In this document: one piece after another, positions 9,401 to 18,265 of the stretch
How the letters are laid out: every line of letters begins with the position of its first letter
How positions within the stretch are numbered: the first letter of the stretch is position 1
Assembly (NCBI RefSeq): GCF_006965545.2
Contig: NZ_CP041372.2
Span: 1,860,001-1,924,000, forward strand
DNA length: 64,000 nucleotides
Direction: 5' to 3'
DNA from: Paenalkalicoccus suaedae
GTDB taxonomy: Bacteria > Bacillota > Bacilli > Bacillales > Salisediminibacteriaceae
Notes under the pieces: model-generated
What the model saw: the letters and a program-made list of their open reading frames with translations, nothing else
Databases searched by the model: none
What the model was told of the DNA's origin: nothing
Position numbers and translations under genes: made by a program

Positions 9401-9823
9401 ATGTATTTAATCCCAGAACCTCTCCATCCAGCAGTTGTACATTTACCAATTGCACTATGGTTAGTAGGCTCACTGTTTATCGTACTTTCCTTATGGAAGC
9501 CTTACTTCTTTGATCGAGCTGCAATGTGGATGCTAGTAATTGGAACGATCGGTGGCGTTATCTCCTATCAGTCAGGACCTAACGCAGTTGGGGTAGCCTT
9601 TCAATTATATGGAGATTCCGTAGGTGAGTTTTTAGGTCTTCACCAACAGTTTGCCTTTTATTCTCTAATAACTTACATTTTTACAGTGATCCTTTTAGCT
9701 GTAAATATCGTATTAGATAATAAATACCTTAGATGGTTGCTCATTCTTTTAGCCATTGCTGGAGCTGTATTCGTATTCTTAACCGGTCACTACGCAGGAC
9801 GGATGATGTATGACGGAGTGTAA
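9401..9823 (+). CDS. DUF2231 family membrane protein
   Basis: A 140-residue protein with four membrane spans. The N-terminal PLHPAVVHLPIALW motif is the hallmark of the DUF2231 family, and the C-terminus ends with LTGHYAGRMMYDGV. I chose ATG 9401 because GAGGTG ends seven bases upstream; a GTG at 9392 lies inside that ribosome site. In other bacteria the family sits beside cytochromes or redox proteins, but its biochemical role is unknown. Here it is probably co-transcribed with the DUF2203 gene 18 bases downstream, under the sigma-B-like promoter, which suggests a general-stress gene. Confidence 0.78.
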   Translation: MYLIPEPLHPAVVHLPIALWLVGSLFIVLSLWKPYFFDRAAMWMLVIGTIGGVISYQSGPNAVGVAFQLYGDSVGEFLGLHQQFAFYSLITYIFTVILLAVNIVLDNKYLRWLLILLAIAGAVFVFLTGHYAGRMMYDGV

Positions 9824-9841
9824 ACGAAAGAGGAGGAGAAA

Positions 9842-10243
9842 ATGATGCCTAGAAAGTATTTTACCGTAGAACAGGCGAATAGATTGATCCCGATAGTAGA
9901 GACAGAGATCGCTGAGCTTAAAAAGATTCAAAATGAGTTTGATGAGAAGTGGTCTGCTTACCATCAAGTGAAAGAAAATCATCAACAGCATGTGCAAACA
10001 GAGACGGAAAGTATGTTTAAATTGGAGTGTCAGTTGGAATTTATTGAGCTTCAAGCACAGCTTCATGTTAAAAATATTCAAGATACAGGTGCACAGCTTA
10101 AAGGTATTGAGCCAGGCTTAGTAGATTTTCCAAGCTTTAAAGAAAAAGAAGAGATCTTGCTTTGCTGGAGAGAGGGAGAAAAAGAGATTACGTTTTATCA
10201 CAATAAGAAGGATGGTTTTGCAGGTAGAAAACCACTGTTCTAG
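9842..10243 (+). CDS. DUF2203 family cytoplasmic protein
   Basis: A 133-residue soluble, mostly helical protein. The N-terminal YFTVEQANRLIPIVETEIAE and the C-terminal GLVDFPSF, EEILLCWREGE and GFAGRKPLF segments are the conserved blocks of DUF2203. A strong GAGGAGG precedes the paired ATG ATG (9842 or 9845). No catalytic motif is apparent and the family is uncharacterised. It shares the transcription unit of the DUF2231 gene and ends at a strong terminator, so it is likely stress induced. Confidence 0.8.
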   Translation: MMPRKYFTVEQANRLIPIVETEIAELKKIQNEFDEKWSAYHQVKENHQQHVQTETESMFKLECQLEFIELQAQLHVKNIQDTGAQLKGIEPGLVDFPSFKEKEEILLCWREGEKEITFYHNKKDGFAGRKPLF

Positions 10244-10247
10244 AAGG

Positions 10248-10279
10248 AAAAGGCATTGCCTCAGCTGGCAATGCCTTTT
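10248..10279 (+). terminator. Rho-independent terminator after DUF2203 gene
   Basis: Perfect stem AAAAGGCATTGCC / GGCAATGCCTTTT with loop TCAGCT. Confidence 0.9.
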
Positions 10280-10293
10280 ATTATGCATATACA

Positions 10294-10322
10294 TTGATTC
10301 TCATAAAAGATGCAGATACAAT
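10294..10322 (+). promoter_or_regulatory. Sigma-A promoter of the glycosyltransferase gene
   Basis: TTGATT, 17-base spacer, TACAAT, ending 34 bases before ATG 10357 and directly after the upstream terminator. Confidence 0.7.
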
Positions 10323-10356
10323 GCTTGAAGAAGAGTAAGCTAGTCAAGGAGGACAT

Positions 10357-11352
10357 ATGAGAAAAGTATTGTTAGCAGCACCGCATTTTGACGAGCAAAG
10401 AGGCAACAAAATTACAGTGGAGCGAATTCAGGAATGTTTAGTAGAAAAAGGGTATGACATAACTATATTATCGTCAACTAGCACGAATGTTGATTCGTAT
10501 CCTAAAGATGTAGATATTATTCACGGCTTTCATGCTACGAAGTTTCGTGCTTTCTTAAAGCGTCATAAAAATAGCGAATTAACGCCCTTTATATTGTCTA
10601 TGACAGGTACAGACATTAACCAGGATTTTTATGATGACGTGTTGAAGGTCGAAATGCTAAATTTATGTGAAAAGGCTTTAGCTATTCATGTGTTTGAATC
10701 TGCAGCAAAAGAGAAATTAGTACAGGAGCGACCGCATCTTGATAAAAAAATATTTGTGATCCCCCAGAGTATTCGCCCTTTTAAGTCTGTTAAGAGCCCC
10801 TTTTCTAAGCCTTCGAATAAACTTATTGTGTTACCAGCTGGTATAAGACCAGTAAAGAATGTTTTACAAGCTGTCAACGCGCTTAAATTAGTCGCTAAGG
10901 AACAAAACGTGTGTTTGTGGCTAGTTGGTCCTATTCTCGATCAATCGGAAGGAGAGCGCGTTTTAGAGGCCATTAAGGACGAACCTTGGGTACATTATAA
11001 AGGATCTGTCAGCTATCATGAGATGGGAGCCATATTAAAAGATGCCGATCTTGTTTTAAATACATCACTTCATGAGGGGCAGTCATCAGCTGTATTAGAA
11101 GCAATGATGAGCAGAACGCCCGTTATCGTTTCCGCAAATGATGGTAATAAGAGTATTGTAAAAGACAAAGAGACAGGACTCATTTATCAATCAGAACAAG
11201 ATTTGAGAGAGTCTGTTGTGCAGTTATTAAACGATACGAAAACATATGAACTATTAGCGGAGAACGCGTTAAAGTATGTGAAAAACGTCCACGATCCAGA
11301 TCAAGAATGTAAGATGCTATCAGACATGTATGCTTTTGCTCGAAATTCTTAA
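10357..11352 (+). CDS. GT4-family (GT-B fold) glycosyltransferase
   Basis: A 331-residue protein with two Rossmann-like halves. The C-terminal half carries the donor-binding block SLHEGQSSAVLEAM with the E-x7-E pattern, then SRTPVIVSANDGNKSIV and ETGLIY, as in family 4 retaining glycosyltransferases. The N-terminal half (VLLAAPHFDEQRGNKITVERI) is the acceptor domain; it lacks the usual GG loop, which is replaced by QRGN. The enzyme would transfer a sugar from an NDP-sugar in the cytoplasm, perhaps to a wall, lipid or capsule precursor. No polysaccharide cluster surrounds it. It has its own promoter. Confidence 0.85.
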   Translation: MRKVLLAAPHFDEQRGNKITVERIQECLVEKGYDITILSSTSTNVDSYPKDVDIIHGFHATKFRAFLKRHKNSELTPFILSMTGTDINQDFYDDVLKVEMLNLCEKALAIHVFESAAKEKLVQERPHLDKKIFVIPQSIRPFKSVKSPFSKPSNKLIVLPAGIRPVKNVLQAVNALKLVAKEQNVCLWLVGPILDQSEGERVLEAIKDEPWVHYKGSVSYHEMGAILKDADLVLNTSLHEGQSSAVLEAMMSRTPVIVSANDGNKSIVKDKETGLIYQSEQDLRESVVQLLNDTKTYELLAENALKYVKNVHDPDQECKMLSDMYAFARNS

Positions 11353-11407
11353 CTAGCTACGTTACAATGGAAGCATCAACCAAATATCGTACACAGGAGT
11401 GAATACA

Positions 11408-11902
11408 ATGGATGAAGCAAAAGTAAGCACATTTAAAGATATTATGGGTAACTATCCTACTGGTGTTACCGTTTGTACGACAATGGCTAAGGATGGCACA
11501 CCGATTGGTTTAACAGTCAATTCATTTGCGTCCGTGTCCTTGGATCCTATGCTGATTTTATGGTCTATTGATAAAAATGTTTCGTCACATGACGAATTTG
11601 TAGAATCAGGGAAATTCGCTGTACACGTCCTCGCTGAAAATCAAGGTGACGTGTGTATGCTGTTCGCAACTAAAGGCACAGATCGCTTCAGTAACGTAGA
11701 TTGGTCTGAGTCTGAAGCCGGATTACCTGTATTAAAAGAAGCAGCAGGAATTATGCAATGCAACACGTTTAAAACGGTCGATGCAGGTGATCATACGATT
11801 TTAATCGGTGAGGTAACGGAGCTAACGAATGACGCAAAAGAGCCACTGCTTTATCATAAGCGTGCATTTGGTAAAATCCCTTCAAGTTTCTACGAAAAAT
11901 AA
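11408..11902 (+). CDS. Flavin reductase-like, FMN-binding split-barrel protein
   Basis: A 164-residue protein with the flavin reductase domain pattern: MGNYPTGVTVCTT, GLTVNSFASVSLDPMLILWSI, SGKFAVHVLAENQ and GDHTILIGEVTEL. Members use NAD(P)H to reduce free flavin, often for a partner monooxygenase, or act as flavin-binding oxidoreductases. No monooxygenase gene is nearby, so the partner is unknown. I chose ATG 11408, eight bases after AGGAG; the upstream GTG 11399 overlaps that site. A strong terminator follows. Confidence 0.85.
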   Translation: MDEAKVSTFKDIMGNYPTGVTVCTTMAKDGTPIGLTVNSFASVSLDPMLILWSIDKNVSSHDEFVESGKFAVHVLAENQGDVCMLFATKGTDRFSNVDWSESEAGLPVLKEAAGIMQCNTFKTVDAGDHTILIGEVTELTNDAKEPLLYHKRAFGKIPSSFYEK

Positions 11903-11905
11903 GTA

Positions 11906-11943
11906 AAAAGCCAGGTAGCTGTTAGTAGCTATCTGGCTTTTTT
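11906..11943 (+). terminator. Rho-independent terminator after the flavin reductase gene
   Basis: Stem AAAGCCAGGTAGCT / AGCTATCTGGCTTT with one G-T pair, followed by a T run. Confidence 0.9.
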
Positions 11944-12022
11944 GGTGTTAATGGGAACATTTTAATGTATTAATCGTAACTATACAGAGGGCTATTTTAG
12001 CCAATTTTGAAGGAGGATGATC

Positions 12023-12649
12023 ATGCAACTAAGAACAGTACTTGTAGCAGGAACAATCCTACTTGTTGGGTGTGGAGAAAATGACCCGGATGAAGTGAAC
12101 GCACCAGCAAATGAATCTGAAGGCAACGCGACGGAAACGACAAGTGCGTCAGCAGAAATAACCGCAATAGCTGAGGAGCAAGTAGGAATCTCTCCTTATA
12201 TCCCAGAGCATGAGGAATATTCGATACACTATGCTTCTGTTGGATCGAATCGTGAAGTTGATGGGAATGAAGTTGACTACGCAGATGAACGCACAGATAT
12301 TGATGTATTTTATGGTAGTGGTGATCCAGAAGCTGTAGATCAAGAGTTAACGGATACTTGGGAAGAACGTAATGGTCGTGAAATCGTTTATGGAGACTTA
12401 ACAGAAGATGATCAACCGATTTCGATTATGATTACAGCTGGCGGTGCCGTAGAAAGCTCAGATGCTGAACTAGTTGAAATTAGTGGAGCTGAAGTCAACC
12501 AACTAGTAATTCCTAGTGGAGAAAATGAAATTGTTACGATGAGCTATGATGCTGGTGATTATGGATACTTTGTTCATCATATAGTAGACGATGAGAATTC
12601 GATTGAAGACGCTGAAGCGTTCATGAGTGATATTATCGACAATCAATAA
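12023..12649 (+). CDS. Acidic lipoprotein of unknown function
   Basis: A 208-residue precursor with a type II signal peptide ending in the lipobox LLVGC (Cys about residue 17). A low-complexity acidic linker (ENDPDEVNAPANESEGN) and a globular, strongly acidic domain of about 150 residues follow. ATG 12023 is preferred because GGAGG lies six bases upstream; ATG 12017 abuts it. I recognise no domain. The lipobox implies attachment to the outer face of the membrane. The acidity may reflect a saline or alkaline habitat. It is flanked by terminators and so is monocistronic. Confidence 0.75.
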   Translation: MQLRTVLVAGTILLVGCGENDPDEVNAPANESEGNATETTSASAEITAIAEEQVGISPYIPEHEEYSIHYASVGSNREVDGNEVDYADERTDIDVFYGSGDPEAVDQELTDTWEERNGREIVYGDLTEDDQPISIMITAGGAVESSDAELVEISGAEVNQLVIPSGENEIVTMSYDAGDYGYFVHHIVDDENSIEDAEAFMSDIIDNQ

Positions 12650-12674
12650 CCAGCAACGTTAAATAGTAGTAGAG

Positions 12675-12713
12675 AAGAGTAGGTGGCTTTAAGATGCTAC
12701 TTACTCTTTTTTT
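12675..12713 (+). terminator. Rho-independent terminator after the lipoprotein gene
   Basis: Stem AAGAGTAGGTGGC / GCTACTTACTCTT with two G-T pairs, 8-base loop and a seven-T run. Confidence 0.8.
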
Positions 12714-12725
12714 ATATTTCTTTCT

Positions 12726-13627
<902 letters not shown>

Positions 13628-13795
13628 ACTGTCTCCCCCTTTATTGCTGCTTTTATGTAAGTGTATGTGTAAGCATCTTTGAAAGTCAAGACTAGTAATA
13701 GAAGCATTTGTTCGCTATGCTTTAAGAGTTGCATTTGAAATTAGATAAAAATAATTACAGTGTTATATTACTGTAAACTATATAAACATACATAA

Positions 13796-13830
13796 AACTA
13801 GACGCTAACAATTTGTTAAGGCCTAGTTCT
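13796..13830 (-). terminator. Imperfect hairpin downstream of the ABC exporter operon
   Basis: On the minus strand AACTAGGC pairs with GTCTAGTT around an inner TAACAA / TTGTTA palindrome, then TTTTATG. The T run is weak, so termination is only likely. Confidence 0.4.
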
Positions 13831-13836
13831 TCTTCC

Positions 13837-15012
13837 TTATCTTCGATTCAGCGCTTCTACTACACTAATTTTAGTCGCTGCAACAGCCGGTCGATAACCC
13901 GATAATATTGCGACAATTAAGCTTATTGCTCCTGCTATGACTAATAGTTCTACTGGTATTCGTGAGAATGTGATATCAATTGCCTCTGACTCCGTTGTAT
14001 ATGCTAGAATTCTAGGAATAACGGCGTTTGCAAACATACTAACCCAATAGGCGACAATAATTCCTATGACTACCCCTATCCCCCCTATAAAACTACTTTC
14101 CATTAAAAACAATGATTTAATTTGCTTTGGCTCTGCTCCGAGCGCTTTATACACTCCTATTTCATGCGTTCTTTCAGTCACAGCCATGGTCATCGTATTG
14201 TAGATCCCAATAGATGCAATAATAACCGCCACTGTTCCTACTGCAATTAACCCTGCTTGCAGAGCTTGGAATAGTGCTGCCATAGATGAGATCTCTTCTG
14301 TTACTGAATATACAAAGTAAGATTGCCCTTTTATTTCTTCTGTTATTGCCCCTACGTGACGTACATCATCTGTGTGTACAGTTACAAACGGTTGATCAAT
14401 CATGACATTTTCCATCAATATAGCGGCTGAACCATGATAGTATACACCTAAGTCTTCAATCCAATCCTTTGTTGGTGTCTCTTTAATTCCAACGATAGTA
14501 GATGTGATCGTCGCTAATTCGTCCATTGATCCATAGTCTGAATACGAGACGCTGATCGAATCCCCAATTTCATAGCCTTGCTCATGTAAATCCATACCAA
14601 TAATAACTTCTGAGTCATTTGAAGCCATTCGTCCTTCTGCAATTCCAAATGCCGTGTCGCTATCTCCTGAGAACGCAATTATGCTGCCATTTACAAACAA
14701 TTCATCCACTTCTGCCTGAGCAGAAATCATAGAAGTTTGTACCACGGTGGTGACGTTCTCAATCTCAGAAAATAACGATAAATCCTGCTCTGTTAATTCC
14801 TCTCCGTCTTCCCTGCCATAAACTTCAATTTCCGTTACAGCTTGATTAGCACTCACTTCATCAATCATCGACTGTTGTAGACCAAATCCAAATGATGCTA
14901 AGACAATTAAAAATGAGCAACCTATTGATGTTGCTAAAATAGTCATAAATAAACGACCTTTGTTACGTAGCATACTTGTTTTGACTGTACCCATGCGATC
15001 ACGTAGCTTCAT
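13837..15012 (-). CDS. ABC transporter permease, FtsX/MacB type
   Basis: A 391-residue protein with an N-terminal membrane span (about 20-42) and a large extracytoplasmic domain (about 45-240) of MacB core type. Three C-terminal spans (about 250-275, 305-330 and 355-380) form an FtsX domain; NTMTMAVTERTHEIGVYKALGAEPKQI is split by its conserved helix. Such permeases work with one cytoplasmic ATPase as mechanotransmitters or exporters of peptides, antibiotics or lipoproteins. It overlaps the upstream ATPase gene by 14 bases, so the two are coupled. Substrate unknown. Confidence 0.88.
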   Translation of the reverse strand: MKLRDRMGTVKTSMLRNKGRLFMTILATSIGCSFLIVLASFGFGLQQSMIDEVSANQAVTEIEVYGREDGEELTEQDLSLFSEIENVTTVVQTSMISAQAEVDELFVNGSIIAFSGDSDTAFGIAEGRMASNDSEVIIGMDLHEQGYEIGDSISVSYSDYGSMDELATITSTIVGIKETPTKDWIEDLGVYYHGSAAILMENVMIDQPFVTVHTDDVRHVGAITEEIKGQSYFVYSVTEEISSMAALFQALQAGLIAVGTVAVIIASIGIYNTMTMAVTERTHEIGVYKALGAEPKQIKSLFLMESSFIGGIGVVIGIIVAYWVSMFANAVIPRILAYTTESEAIDITFSRIPVELLVIAGAISLIVAILSGYRPAVAATKISVVEALNRR

Positions 15013-15685
15013 AGTGAGACCTCCTTTCTTGCGTTAAAACACCATCATTCATTCGTACAATTCGATCGCAGGCTGATGCAACACGGTCGCTGTGCGTAAT
15101 CATAACAAGGGCCATGTTTTTTGCGTGCCTTAACTCTTTTAATAAAGCAAGAATTTGTTGTTCTGTCTCACTATCGAGAGATCCGGTCGGCTCGTCAGCA
15201 AAAAGAATGTCTGGCTCATGAATAATGGCACGAGCAATGCTGACTCGCTGCTTTTGACCTCCTGACATTTCGGTAGGCTTATGCGTTTGAATATGTGCAA
15301 TATCTAGCTCGTTTAATAAACGCTCAACTTTTTCATGTCGTTCTTTTCGGTCCATGCCTCTAATTTTTAGGGGAAGCTCAATATTCTCGTACGCTGTTAA
15401 GCTTGAGATAAGCTCGTAATGTTGGAAGATAAAGCCAGCATTCTCCTGCCTAAAGGCTGTCCACTGTTTTTCTTTCTTAAGCTCATTACCTAAAAAATGC
15501 ACAGATCCTTTACACGGCTCTATAAAGCCTGCCATGACATTTAATAGCGTTGACTTACCTGAACCACTTCTACCTACTACTGCCACACTATCGCCTTGTC
15601 CGATATGTAAATGGACGTTCTTTAATACGACTTCTTCCTGTTTGCCTAATGTAAAAGCGACATAAACTTTTGATATATCTATCAT
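14999..15685 (-). CDS. ABC transporter ATPase, LolD/MacB type
   Basis: The 228-residue ATPase has Walker A GRSGSGKST (38-46), a Q-loop (IFQHYELI), signature MSGGQKQR, Walker B ILFADEP and the LDSETE D-loop typical of LolD/MacB partners. I chose ATG 15685 because GGAGG lies six bases upstream; longer starts, including 15691, abut or precede that site. It powers the FtsX-type permease encoded next. Its promoter has a good -35 and a palindrome on the -10, so a repressor is likely, though no regulator gene is adjacent. Confidence 0.9.
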   Translation of the reverse strand: MIDISKVYVAFTLGKQEEVVLKNVHLHIGQGDSVAVVGRSGSGKSTLLNVMAGFIEPCKGSVHFLGNELKKEKQWTAFRQENAGFIFQHYELISSLTAYENIELPLKIRGMDRKERHEKVERLLNELDIAHIQTHKPTEMSGGQKQRVSIARAIIHEPDILFADEPTGSLDSETEQQILALLKELRHAKNMALVMITHSDRVASACDRIVRMNDGVLTQERRSHYEAT

Positions 15686-15718
15686 GATCATCCTCCGTCC
15701 TGTGTGTATTATATTAAC

Positions 15719-15737
15719 TAGTACACTACATATACTA
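15719..15737 (-). promoter_or_regulatory. Operator-like inverted repeat over the ABC exporter promoter
   Basis: TAGTATA, 5 bases, TGTACTA (minus strand) forms an inverted repeat with six of seven positions symmetric, directly covering the -10. The spacing and core resemble GntR/YtrA-type operators, but this is inference. Confidence 0.45.
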
Positions 15738-15760
15738 ATACTTGGAAGTTGAGATGTCAA
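15732..15760 (-). promoter_or_regulatory. Sigma-A promoter of the ABC exporter operon
   Basis: Consensus TTGACA at -35, a 17-base spacer and TAGTAT at -10 on the minus strand, about 47 bases before the ATPase start. Confidence 0.65.
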
Positions 15761-15799
15761 TATATTTTTAAAAGCTGCAAATTAGTAGCTCACCATGCT

Positions 15800-15836
15800 T
15801 AAAATAAAAAAAGATAAGAGGAATATCCTCTTATCT
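15800..15836 (-). terminator. Rho-independent terminator of the parE-parC operon
   Basis: Minus-strand stem AGATAAGAGG / CCTCTTATCT with a 5-base loop, followed by TTTTTTTATTTT. Confidence 0.9.
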
Positions 15837-15840
15837 CGTA

Positions 15841-18264
15841 TTACTCGGTATCCTGTTGTTTCCACGCATCTACAATATCACCGTGTTTACTCGTATCGAC
15901 TTTAAGGGATCCATTCGTGTATCGATCCACCATTCTAAGCTCAGACATCATGATATCCTTGGTAAAGCCTGAGTTAGATTTTAGTGTAACGTGATCCTGA
16001 ATGGCTACGCTAATTGCTCGCACTACTTCATGAGGTTGCTTCTTTAAATCCTTTAAAATTCTAACGCCTCGCTTCGCCCGACCAACACCTTCAAAGCCAT
16101 CCACCTGCATACGCTTCACAGAGCCGCGTTGTGTGGCAATAAAGACAGCGTTTTTATCGCCTTTTAGGATAGCAAGGCCTGCCACATGATCATCTTCCTT
16201 GAGGTTTATTGCTTTTACTCCAGCTGTTCGCTGACCAGTGACGCTAACTTCCTCTTCACTATACATTAATCCAAACCCTTGCTTTGTTGCTAAGAAAAGC
16301 TTGTTATTACCGTCTGTTTGATACACATCTATCACTTCATCGCCGTCTTTAACTTTGACTGCCATCAATGCTTTTGTATAACGCTGTGCCTTATAATCTG
16401 TTAGTAGCGACTTCTTTATCATGCCATTCTTCGTTGCAAAAAGGAGGTAGTCCGACTCTGTAAAGTCTCGAATCGGTATGATCTCAACAATTTGATCTGT
16501 TCCATCCATTTGCACGATGTTTGCTACGTGCTGACCACTATCCTTCCACTTCATTTCAGGAAGTACGTGCACGGGCAGGTGAAGATAGTAGCCTTTTTTC
16601 GTAAAGACGAGTAGCGTATCCGTCGTCAGCATCTCCTGACTAAAGAGCATGCGGTCTTCGTCCTTCATCACCGGCAGCTCACCGTTTGACGCTGTAAAGC
16701 TACGTATACTTGACCGTTTTATGTAGCCTTCCTTCGTCACTGAAACTCGGACGTCTTCTGTTGGGATGACCACTTCTAAGCTTATTTTAAGGTCCTCGAC
16801 CTCCGCCTCGACAAGCGTTCGACGCGAATCATTGTAGGTCTTTTTGATGTACATAAGCTCTTTTTTCATTTCTTGGATGAGTGCTTTATCAGAAGCTAAT
16901 ATTTTTTCTAAACGAGCGATCGTTTTACGAAGCTCTTCTGCTTCTTTCTGGAGCGTGGTGATATCTGTATTCGTTAATCGATAAAGCTGTAAGGTGACAA
17001 TTGCTTCAGCCTGAGGCTCTGTAAAGCCAAAAGCGTCCATGATTTGACTCTTTGCATCTGCTTTATCAGACGCTTGGCGAATGGTCTTAATCACATCATC
17101 TAAGATAGAAATAGCTTTAATTAAGCCTTCTACGATGTGAGAACGATCCTGTGCCTTTTTTAAATCATAGTTTGTTCGTCTCGTAACAACGGTACGCTGA
17201 TGCTCAATATAAGCCGTTAATAGCGCTTTAACGCCCATAAGCTTAGGTGTCTTATTTGCAATTGCGACCATATTAAAGTTATACGAGATCTGCAAATCCG
17301 TATTTTTGTATAAAAAGTGCAAAATGGACTTTGCATCTGCCTCTTTTTTAAGCTCAATCACAATGCGTAGACCAGTTCGATCTGTATCGTCTCTGACCTC
17401 AGCAATGCCATCTACCTTTTTATCTAAACGTAGCTCATCCATTTTTTTAACGAGATTTGCTTTGTTTACTTCGTATGGAATTTCCGTAATGATAATTTGC
17501 TCTTTGCCTCCACGTACAGCTTCAATGTCAGCTTTACCGCGAAGGACAATTTTACCCTTACCAGTTTCATATGCTTTTTGTAGACCTTCCACACCTTGAA
17601 TGATTCCTCCGGTAGGGAAATCAGGTCCTTGCATATAGTTCATAATTTCAGGAACCGTACAATCCGGATTTTCCATCGCAAAGATTGTTGCATCAATGAC
17701 CTCTCCGAGCTGGTGTGGGGGAATGTCTGTCGCGTAACCACTAGAAATACCGGTAGAACCGTTCACTAATAAATTCGGGAAAGAGGCAGGTAAAACGACT
17801 GGCTCGTTCTCTGAATCATCAAAGTTTGGCATGAAATCGACTGTATTCTTCTCAATATCGCGAAGCATCTCCTGTGCAATTTTAGCAAGACGAGCTTCTG
17901 TATAACGCATCGCTGCCGGAGGATCTCCGTCAATCGAGCCATTATTTCCGTGCATATCAACAAGTGGGTTACGCATTTTCCAATCTTGAGATTGACGGAT
18001 CATCGCATCATACACGGAGGAATCTCCGTGTGGATGATAGTTACCGATTACGTTACCAACTGTTTTCGCCGATTTACGAAAAGGCTTATCGGCGGTGTTA
18101 CGATCAACGTGCATCGCATAAAGAATTCGGCGTTGCACAGGCTTTAGTCCATCGCGAGCGTCTGGTAATGCTCGATCCTGGATAATGTATTTACTATAGC
18201 GTCCAAATCGATCTCCTAATACTTCTTCAAGCGGTAAATCGAGGTATCGTTCTTTTTCTGCCAC
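15841..18264 (-). CDS. parC: DNA topoisomerase IV subunit A
   Basis: The 807-residue protein matches ParC of B. subtilis in length. The active-site tyrosine is Tyr121 in AAMRYTEARL. The quinolone-resistance region HPHGDSSVYDAM (78-88) carries Ser82/Ser83 and Asp86, with no resistance-like change evident. The C-terminal part (about 500-807) forms the DNA-wrapping beta-pinwheel (VFTKKGY, FATKNG, LATKQGFG repeats). With ParE it decatenates daughter chromosomes. The start is GTG 18264, with GAGGAGG nine bases upstream inside the end of parE. The one-base gap indicates translational coupling. Confidence 0.96.
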   Translation of the reverse strand: MAEKERYLDLPLEEVLGDRFGRYSKYIIQDRALPDARDGLKPVQRRILYAMHVDRNTADKPFRKSAKTVGNVIGNYHPHGDSSVYDAMIRQSQDWKMRNPLVDMHGNNGSIDGDPPAAMRYTEARLAKIAQEMLRDIEKNTVDFMPNFDDSENEPVVLPASFPNLLVNGSTGISSGYATDIPPHQLGEVIDATIFAMENPDCTVPEIMNYMQGPDFPTGGIIQGVEGLQKAYETGKGKIVLRGKADIEAVRGGKEQIIITEIPYEVNKANLVKKMDELRLDKKVDGIAEVRDDTDRTGLRIVIELKKEADAKSILHFLYKNTDLQISYNFNMVAIANKTPKLMGVKALLTAYIEHQRTVVTRRTNYDLKKAQDRSHIVEGLIKAISILDDVIKTIRQASDKADAKSQIMDAFGFTEPQAEAIVTLQLYRLTNTDITTLQKEAEELRKTIARLEKILASDKALIQEMKKELMYIKKTYNDSRRTLVEAEVEDLKISLEVVIPTEDVRVSVTKEGYIKRSSIRSFTASNGELPVMKDEDRMLFSQEMLTTDTLLVFTKKGYYLHLPVHVLPEMKWKDSGQHVANIVQMDGTDQIVEIIPIRDFTESDYLLFATKNGMIKKSLLTDYKAQRYTKALMAVKVKDGDEVIDVYQTDGNNKLFLATKQGFGLMYSEEEVSVTGQRTAGVKAINLKEDDHVAGLAILKGDKNAVFIATQRGSVKRMQVDGFEGVGRAKRGVRILKDLKKQPHEVVRAISVAIQDHVTLKSNSGFTKDIMMSELRMVDRYTNGSLKVDTSKHGDIVDAWKQQDTE

Positions 18265-18265
18265 G

